This document shows positions 58,045-64,000 of a DNA stretch of 64,000 nt, piece after piece. The stretch lies in the NCBI GenBank assembly GCA_963565915.1, contig OY751486.1, positions 186,001-250,000 of the forward strand, read 5' to 3'. Origin of the DNA: Entoloma clypeatum. Its lineage: Eukaryota > Basidiomycota > Agaricomycetes > Agaricales > Entolomataceae. Position numbers and translations under genes: made by a program. Each line of letters starts with the position of its first letter. Position 1 is the stretch's first letter. Below the pieces are notes generated by a model, which was not told the origin of the DNA, ran no database searches, and was given only the letters and a program-made list of their open reading frames with translations.

Positions 58045-59148
58045 TTACTGGTTGACGTTTACAAAATCCTGCTGCGCTGCAGCCTGTCCGTTGTTCTGAG
58101 CCGGTTGGCCCTGCTGTCCATTATTAGCTTGGCGCGCTTGACGCCTCGCGTTGATCTGCCTCAAAATTTCCTCCTCCTCATGTTCGTCGATCTGTTCAAT
58201 CATTGCTTGTACCCTGCGCTGCGGCCGTCTGCAATCTCGGGCAAAATGCCCCTGTCCGCCGCAGTTGTAACAATTCCCAGGCGCGCGTCTCTGGTTCCTA
58301 TCGACGTCCATTGCATTTGGATCCCGTCGTGGTTGTTGCTGTTGTTGTTGTTGACCGTTTTGTTGTTGAGGACGGTACCCCCCGTTCTGTTGTTGCCCAA
58401 AGGGCCTCTGTTGTTGCTGCTGCTGTTGTCCATATGCGGGCCGATTGCCCCATGTGTTACGTTGTTGTCCAAAGTTATTGCCAGTCCTCATGCCTGGTCT
58501 TGCTGCGAAAGTCTCTTCCGCTCTGCCGATTGCCAAAATTTCTTCACAGGTGCCCTGCACCGTGGACTTTCTCCTCCCTTGCTGGAAGAGTTGTTGCATG
58601 ATAGATTCCTTGGCATTCCTTTCCAAAAGGGTTACACCGTGCCTTTCCTCGATCTTGCCCTTGATCACCAGGGTCCCGAATTGCGTAATCCAATCATCGG
58701 TCTTCATTGAACCTTGCTTAAAGCTCTCGATTTTGGATCGGGCCCATTCGATCTCAGTGGTGGGACGAAACCTTGTTGTGATTTCGCTAACTAGTTCTTG
58801 GTACGTTGGCCAGTCTTCTGATTCCATACATTGGTTCAAACGGGTTTCCCCGTAGACTCCTGCCGTGGGACCGTCCAAACGCGACCACTCTGCAATGCAT
58901 ACTTCTTCCTCTCCATTGAATAGCTCTCGGTTGTCCCTGAGCCATGCAAGCATCTTAGTCCACCATACTGTGAACGTTGCTTTGGATCCATTGTATTTGC
59001 CGGGATCTGCGGCGACTTCTAATTTCCTTCCGCGGTTGTTATTTTGTGGGGGGGGGGGGTGATTGAACACTGGTAACGGAGGTAAGGGTGATGGTGCGTG
59101 GTGTTGTTCAAATTCTTCGTCGAATTGGGCGTTGGTGCCTTCGGCCAT
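58045..59148 (-). CDS. Ty3 gag protein
   Basis: Intact 367-residue frame from ATG 59148. A Pro-rich N-terminus is followed by the capsid region (FTVWWTKMLAWLRDNRELF, ESFKQGSMKTDDWITQFGTL), a long Gln/Asn-rich stretch (CAG/CAA repeats near 58320-58435), one CCHC knuckle CYNCGGQGHFARDC at about residues 290-305, and an acidic then Gln-rich tail. It forms the particle shell and binds element RNA. Confidence 0.9.
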   Translation of the reverse strand: MAEGTNAQFDEEFEQHHAPSPLPPLPVFNHPPPPQNNNRGRKLEVAADPGKYNGSKATFTVWWTKMLAWLRDNRELFNGEEEVCIAEWSRLDGPTAGVYGETRLNQCMESEDWPTYQELVSEITTRFRPTTEIEWARSKIESFKQGSMKTDDWITQFGTLVIKGKIEERHGVTLLERNAKESIMQQLFQQGRRKSTVQGTCEEILAIGRAEETFAARPGMRTGNNFGQQRNTWGNRPAYGQQQQQQQRPFGQQQNGGYRPQQQNGQQQQQQQPRRDPNAMDVDRNQRRAPGNCYNCGGQGHFARDCRRPQRRVQAMIEQIDEHEEEEILRQINARRQARQANNGQQGQPAQNNGQAAAQQDFVNVNQ

Positions 59149-59716
59149 GATGGTGTGATGAGGGGGAGTGGTTTTTTTTTTTTTGAACAGTAGTACCTTG
59201 CGTCGGGCGCGCGACCCTGTTCTAACGCTTAGACGAGAAAAAATCTAAAGGAAAAACCCAAAGAGCGATCTGTTTACCCAGGTAGCCGATTTACCCGAGC
59301 AAAGGAAAATCTAGGAAAAAATGAAGTCCACGCGGTCAGATCCCCTACGCGCGCTGGACTGGTCGATATCCTGAAATAGGGTCGGGGGTTGGAACACCTT
59401 TTGCGATCTAGACATGTACGGTCTGCTCTCTCCAACCGTCACACGTGCCAGCAGCTTTCCCGAAGGTTAGTTGTGTCGGCCTTTGGTCACCTCGACACGG
59501 GACGGGCTCAATGTTTCCCTATGTGTCTCAAACGGCAACGCTAGATATGGTGGGTGCACCAAGCGTTTCTCTTCTTATCCCTGAAGTCCGGGAGATCCCC
59601 CTTAACGCTAGGGTCCGCGTGTAATAACAAAGTGCAACTTTTAACGCAAAAGTGCGAAACGGCGGGGATAGTGATGATGGAGTAGGGAGTGTGTGTTTGG
59701 GCAGGCGAGTAGAAAG

Positions 59717-59726
59717 AGCTTGTTCT
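59717..59726 (-). promoter_or_regulatory. Self-priming type primer-binding site
   Basis: On the element strand this is AGAACAAGCT, two bases after the LTR end. Its reverse complement AGCTTGTTCT occurs in the LTR (59836-59845) about 30 nt after the TATATAAG box, that is, at the likely 5' end of the RNA. This is the Tf1/sushi arrangement in which the RNA's own 5' end primes reverse transcription. Confidence 0.7.
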
Positions 59727-59728
59727 TC

Positions 59729-59928
59729 TGTTGAGGCAACGCTAAGTCAAACGACGTCGCGAGCCCAAACTTAGGAACGAAGTGGGGGGATGATAGGGGA
59801 ACTGTATTGCCAAGAGACCCAGCAGGAATCTCAAGAGAACAAGCTATTGAATACAAGTGAAAGTACCCTACTTATATATGTAAATTCCATGAGGCTGCGT
59901 TGTGGCAGCGTCATGCTGCGCGATAATG
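59729..59928 (-). repeat. Ty3 5' LTR, outer end truncated
   Basis: Matches the 3' LTR from its inner end for about 200 bp, then diverges after GCGCGATAATG. On the element strand it holds TATATAAG (59878-59871) before the presumed transcription start. Part of U3 is lost, so promoter strength may be reduced. Confidence 0.85.
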
Positions 59929-59929
59929 C

Positions 59930-61520
59930 AAAGATCACCACAAACTCAACGCAATGTAGAGGTGAGCGACAGGTAGTGTTTCAAGGTTCAGTCTTAGTGA
60001 ACCAGAACCAGACTGGACTGGATTGAAAATGGGACCAAAGAGGACTGAACTTCGGTCTCAGTCTCTCACACTCCAAGGCCCCCCCAGTGAGAAGCGAGTT
60101 TGTGACGAGTGCCGAAAATGCGAGAGACTCTGGTCAGAGCTCTACAAACACCTCAAACACCCAACAACACTCTCAACAATTAGTTCAAGGGTGGTGGGAC
60201 TAATCCACTTTAATTCATAGTAGATAGACTTGTTTGTCTTTTGGTAGAGAATCAATGTGAGGTCACGCACATTGAAGCTCAAGGGTGATTCAATAAAATA
60301 TTATTAAGGAATTGAGTTTCCTCAGGGTTCACTGAGACTCCCTTTGGATGAGACTTAGAAAATCAAACCACTCAACCAATCACTGAGAGAGAGAGAGGGA
60401 TTGGATCTGGCTGGGGGGCCTTTCTAATCTACAGTACATGGCAGGAAACTACAGTTTTTATACATGACAAGAGATGAAATATATATATAAGGTTTATCAC
60501 AAGATATGTCCATAACAAGTCAGTTTCCAGGGTATCTGTTATTTGGGCATGGTCCAAATATTCACATGGGTCTTTTAAACATATTTACGAGGTGTCGAGA
60601 GGGCAACCAGCCCTGGCGGAGTGGAGTGACAAGAATGCATTGTTTCGCGAGCATTCTAGAAGTCCGCATCAATATTGATGTTGTCAATCAATTGATCAAG
60701 TTCCCGTTGATCAAGGGTCCAAAGTGTCACGGACCGGAAACCCGTTTCCAGGGTTTGGTCTATTTCTGGTAAGTCACATGGATCAGCATCACAGCATCTG
60801 TGATCGCACATCGTACACTGTGATGCTGGGCATCCTGCTCATTAATATGAGTCTCCCGAGCCCTCAGATTGTCCATAGTCAATAGTAGTGATTGGATAGG
60901 GTGATATGTCATAGAATATTCTTATCAATGACTGGTCCCCTCAATTATATAGGATTTTTCTAGTAAAGGTGGAGGTAATGGCTACATCGTGGTTAGATTT
61001 GTTGTAGAGGCATGTAAATTGATTGTTTGGGAGGCTGTTTGAGGAGGACCTTGGGTAGTCGCAGATTTCCCAAGGTCTCCTCAAAACCTAGACTTAGTGG
61101 GACTGGCGTTCTGTGGATCAGACGTCTTCAATCGGCGGCCCCTCAACCATGTTGAGTACCTGTACTCTCTACCAGAGATGGATGGTCAAAGGGGATGTCT
61201 TTAGTTGCCGCGGATCGATACCTCATGATCCGCGGAACATATTGTATGATGGACATGACAAGACAGCACATATATCTGAGCTGAAGCTGAGTGGCCAAGT
61301 CAGGCACCTCATTGTTGCCTACTTGCAGAATGATTAGTTTAACTCATGGATGGTGTATCTAGACAGGCAGAATCCCAGGAATAATTTCCGTGTGGTGAAC
61401 TCAAGAGTGGTCGACGGTCATTATAACTATTTAGTACAGTACATTGGTATATAGGGCCGCCAATCGAATGATGCCGACTCGCGGTCATCCAGAGGTTATT
61501 TTATGCCCGCCGATCGGAAG
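59930..61520. other. Intergenic, scattered repeat traces
   Basis: 60420-60505 shares order and spacing with 49283-49370. A GA-rich run lies at 60387-60399. Short ORFs (60023-60220, 61113-61337) have no supporting features. Confidence 0.4.
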
Positions 61521-61524
61521 GCTT

Positions 61525-61735
61525 CGACCCGCGGCAAATTACATGGCGAAATACTCCGCAGATCCCCTACATCGGATTGGTGGACTTATCTGATCATCTG
61601 TCAATAGGTTATTACACAAACTGAATACAATACAGCGAGACATACTTGACCCACGGCACATTACACGACCAAATACTCCGCAGATCAGAGGCATCGGATC
61701 GGCGGACTACAGTGACATCTCAGAGATCTAGTCGG
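61525..61735. repeat. Two-copy repeat, about 60 bp, spaced 120 bp
   Basis: GACCCGCGGCAAATTACATG-like followed by AAATACTCCGCAGATC and CATCGGATTGG occurs at about 61528-61586 and again at about 61649-61706 with a few changes. Confidence 0.65.
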
Positions 61736-61742
61736 ATCTCGG

Positions 61743-62042
61743 TGTTGAAGTTCCACCTGGGCGCTAGCCGCAAGTGTACTGAAGCAACCGGCTACAGTGG
61801 AAGTACTCTACGATACCGTTCTGACCACTTACATAGATTGGAGAGGGTGAGGCTGGTGAGAGCGGTTGAGGCTGGTAAGAGCGATGGAGGCGGTTAAGAG
61901 TCAAGAGACAACTTATTGATATTGACAGTTTCCTGGTCTTATATACCGTACTACTGTTTGTACCAACCAAACAAGTATGTAATCGAAGATGTGTAAAGGT
62001 CACGTGATGTAATCTAATCTACGTGATGGAAAAGTTTCAACA
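61743..62042 (-). mobile_element. Solo copia-type LTR with 5-bp target duplication
   Basis: Starts TGTTGAAG and ends TTTCAACA. It is flanked by CTCGG on both sides (61738-61742, 62043-62047). It is homologous to the LTR at 39129-39437. No primer site abuts it, so it arose by LTR-LTR recombination. Confidence 0.85.
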
Positions 62043-62047
62043 CTCGG

Positions 62048-62612
62048 ATCTCGATCAGATCTTGTAGACGATACGATCACAACATGGTTGTGCGGCGTGT
62101 CTCTCTGCTTCATTCCACCTCCATCCACCCTCCCAGTTTATATAATCAGTGGATCAAGAGTAATGGGTTATACTCTGGTGGAAACATGTGTTTCCAGAAA
62201 GAGGTTTTTTGGGTAATGATTCCCACTCCTTATATGTCTACCTTGGATGTGTTTACAGGACTTGATAAAGTGAATATGAGCAAAATAGGTCGGAAATTTG
62301 GCCAAATTCTTTATTTCAGCTTTGGATCCTCCACATTCAGGGGAACTCCCAGCACCTTCATTTTTCAAATTTGGTTCATTCATTAAAGAGATATACCACT
62401 TCGTTAAAATACAGCAACCTGTCATCATAGCAGTTACAATTCTGGACTTGGAATGACTTGCATCCTTTATTACTGAACAAAATGTTTGAAATGATTCAGA
62501 ATACACTGGAAATAAATTCAGAGCTATATAATTCTTGTATTGTTTGATCAGAGAACAATTATTTTAGCAGGTATGAGCAGTAAAATCCTGGAATTAAATT
62601 ATGGTGTATGAG
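62048..62612. other. Intergenic, nothing recognised
   Basis: AT-rich, with short ORFs on both strands but no codon or motif support. Confidence 0.4.
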
Positions 62613-62616
62613 AGTG

Positions 62617-62938
62617 AAAAGAATCATTGGAAATGATATATGAATTATCTGAAACAATACATGATAATCAGATGTTTCTATTATTGCAATGGCTGTGATG
62701 GCTAAAATAATCTGAATCTTGAATGGAAAGTAAAAGAGGGTGTTTGACTGTCAATCTAGATAAAAAAAACTTATTATATTTGATATAAGTCTAAAAGAAT
62801 CATTGTAAATAATATTCAGATGTTTGTATTATTCTAACAGCTGTGATGGCTAAAATAATCTGAATCTTGCATGGAAAGTGAAAGGGGGTGTTTGACTGTC
62901 AACCTAGATTTTTAAAAAAAACTCATCACATTGATATA
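62617..62938. repeat. Two-unit tandem repeat
   Basis: Unit 1 (62617-62789) and unit 2 (62793-62938) both start AAAAGAATCATTG and share CAGATGTTT, GCTGTGATGGCTAAAATAATC and GGTGTTTGACTGTCAA. Unit 2 lacks about 25 bp. It lies about 150-480 bp upstream of the microexon gene. Confidence 0.75.
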
Positions 62939-63006
62939 GAAGGTAGAATATATTTTATAGTTTGCGATTAATCTTACACAAATGGTTAATTCAATATATA
63001 TTGAGG

Positions 63007-63098
63007 TGATTATATAATCAGAGGGGAGGGGGTGTGATCTGATTATATAATGTGATTAGATGCAATCTGATTATACAATCAGATCAAGAAGTATATAA
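63007..63098 (+). promoter_or_regulatory. Promoter region: three TGATTATATAATCA-type palindromes and a TATA box
   Basis: A perfect 14-bp palindrome at 63007-63020, a half copy at 63040-63051 and a 20-bp palindrome with a central mismatch at 63065-63084 precede GTATATAAAG at 63091-63100. An RNA start near 63120-63130 would begin the pyrimidine-rich leader of the microexon gene. Confidence 0.5.
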
Positions 63099-63299
63099 AG
63101 AACTGAACAGCTGCTGATATAATCTTTTTCAACTCTTCCTTCAACCACAACCTTCCTGATTGAGCAGTTGCTTTCAAATCAAACAGCAACAAACAAAGCA
63201 TTAGTAAGTTTTGCACTGCCTCTGGCTGCCTCCAACATATTTTAACAATTGCAACCACTAAAATACTAGTCTTCTTCCAATAACAACCATCACAACGCA

Positions 63300-64000
63300 A
63301 TGGTTAGTTTATCTTGTAGTCTTTTTGTCTGGCCCTTATTTTAACAATTACAACCACTAAAATACTAGTCTTTCTCCAACAATGAACAGACCATAGTAAG
63401 CTTCCAACTATCTTTTGTCTGGATATCACATATATCAACAAACAAACATTGCAGTCTACTTCCAACAATGTTAGTTTTAGATTGTATTTGTCTGTATATT
63501 TTAACACTTACAACTACTAAAATACGAGTCTGATAACCAAAACGAAACTTGTCCTATTGCTGGCAACAGCGGTGCAACCGAAACAGCCAAAGCTTTCAAT
63601 AAAGCTATGGCTGCCAATACATCCAAGGCTTCCACCAAGACCACTAAAAAATCAAGTTCTACAAAGATATGTTCCAAGGCCAAGGCTACTACTACCAAGA
63701 CAACCAAAATTGCAAGCATATATTTTAACAACTATGGCTGTTAAAATTAATATTGTTATAGACTCGTGCAATCAAGGCCACTCTGACTTATACAGAGGCT
63801 GCTGAAATTCAACAAATGAATAAACCTGCAGGTCAATCAGCTAGTATTCCAACTATCGAGATAGATTTAACCAACTCTTGTATATAAAATTGTTCTCTGA
63901 CATATAAAAACATGTTATAGTTGAAGAAAAAAAAAGTGTTCCAAAGAAACAAAAGGACTCTGTAAACAAGCAGGTCAATCAACTGGCAAGTGGATATTTT
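63300..64000 (+). CDS. Microexon gene, Ser/Thr/Lys-rich protein (3' partial)
   Basis: A consistent spliced frame runs to the last base of the window. The ATG at 63300-63302 ends its exon. Coding exons are 63369-63395 (27 nt), 63455-63469 (15 nt), 63529-63711 (183 nt), 63762-63879 (118 nt) and 63921-64000. Introns are 66, 59, 59, 50 and 41 nt; the fourth has a GC donor (GCAAG), the rest GT. The early exons all start TCT (Ser) and are phase 0. Upstream non-coding exons end at about 63210 (GTAAGT) and in the exon that contains the ATG. The protein starts with Ser/Asn-rich pieces, then a Lys/Thr/Ala/Ser-rich basic stretch (SKASTKTTKKSSSTK), then mixed sequence (YTEAAEIQQMNKPAGQ, EEKKSVPKKQKDSVNKQ). 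No domain recognised. The disordered basic N-terminus could precede a DNA-binding or transposase domain beyond the window. Confidence 0.6.

Larger units (their letters stand above)
53824..59928 (-). mobile_element. Ty3/gypsy chromodomain (chromovirus-type) retrotransposon, near-complete
   Basis: Minus-strand order: truncated 5' LTR (59928-59729), self-priming type primer site, leader, gag, pol with protease, RT, RNase H, integrase and chromodomain, polypurine tract AGAAAGGGGGTA (about 54124-54113) and 3' LTR (54112-53824). The two LTR copies differ at roughly 10 of the 200 shared positions. The outer (U3) end of the 5' LTR is missing, so target duplications cannot be checked. One frameshift in integrase is the only clear coding lesion. 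Confidence 0.95.

Overview
The window looks like nuclear DNA of a filamentous fungus, most likely a mushroom-forming basidiomycete (Agaricomycetes). The believable genes are split by very short introns (about 40-66 nt, GT-AG, with CTNAY-like branch sites). The gene families are ones expanded in Agaricomycetes: a telomere-linked-type RecQ helicase, a TET/JBP-type dioxygenase, chromodomain Ty3 elements, Ty1/copia elements and Tc1/mariner elements. Most of the 64 kb is transposon-derived or repetitive. I see no host housekeeping gene that I can name, no rRNA and no convincing tRNA. A 200-N assembly gap lies at 41753-41952.

Left part (1-18 kb) is the most gene-like. A large RecQ-like helicase carrying a tyrosine-recombinase-like region (1-4779, 5' end cut by the window) is followed by a 1.2 kb palindromic element (A, 4976-6201). 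A nearly identical partial copy of it (B, 12066-13142) lies in direct orientation. The 5.8 kb between them holds a zinc-finger gene with a possible caspase-like core (minus strand), a decayed gene, a small ORF, a Pack-MULE-like element with 205-bp inverted ends and a perfect 9-bp target duplication carrying a RecQ helicase fragment, a PD-(D/E)XK-like nuclease gene, and an inverted chimeric fragment of the two neighbouring genes. To the right are an unrecognised multi-exon gene (13235-16021), a five-exon TET/JBP-like dioxygenase gene (16386-17970) and a dead Tc1/mariner element with TA duplication (18057-18981).

Middle part (19-39 kb) is repeat country. It has short tandem motifs, a decayed F-box/LRR-like gene, a 2.4 kb foldback structure built of minisatellite-like units (24.2-26.6 kb), a broken Ty3/gypsy element on the minus strand (29.7-32.9 kb), retroelement scraps including a LINE 3' end (35.0-35.7 kb), and a near-perfect 61-bp inverted repeat (37942-38094) abutting a truncated tyrosine-recombinase gene.

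Right part (39-64 kb) holds an LTR plus primer-site remnant, a three-exon coiled-coil gene (40600-41695, minus), a decayed copia element (41953-46000, minus) with a half-tRNA type primer site, a TA-flanked MITE-like element, several proline-rich or unrecognised ORFs, and an almost complete chromodomain Ty3 element (53824-59928, minus) with features of Tf1-like self-priming. It also has a solo LTR with a 5-bp target duplication. At the very end is an unusual gene built from phase-0 microexons separated by related introns, running off the window at 64000. Functional links between the genes are conjecture. The strongest context hypothesis is that the 5-13 kb block is, or was, a composite mobile segment associated with the helicase/recombinase gene.
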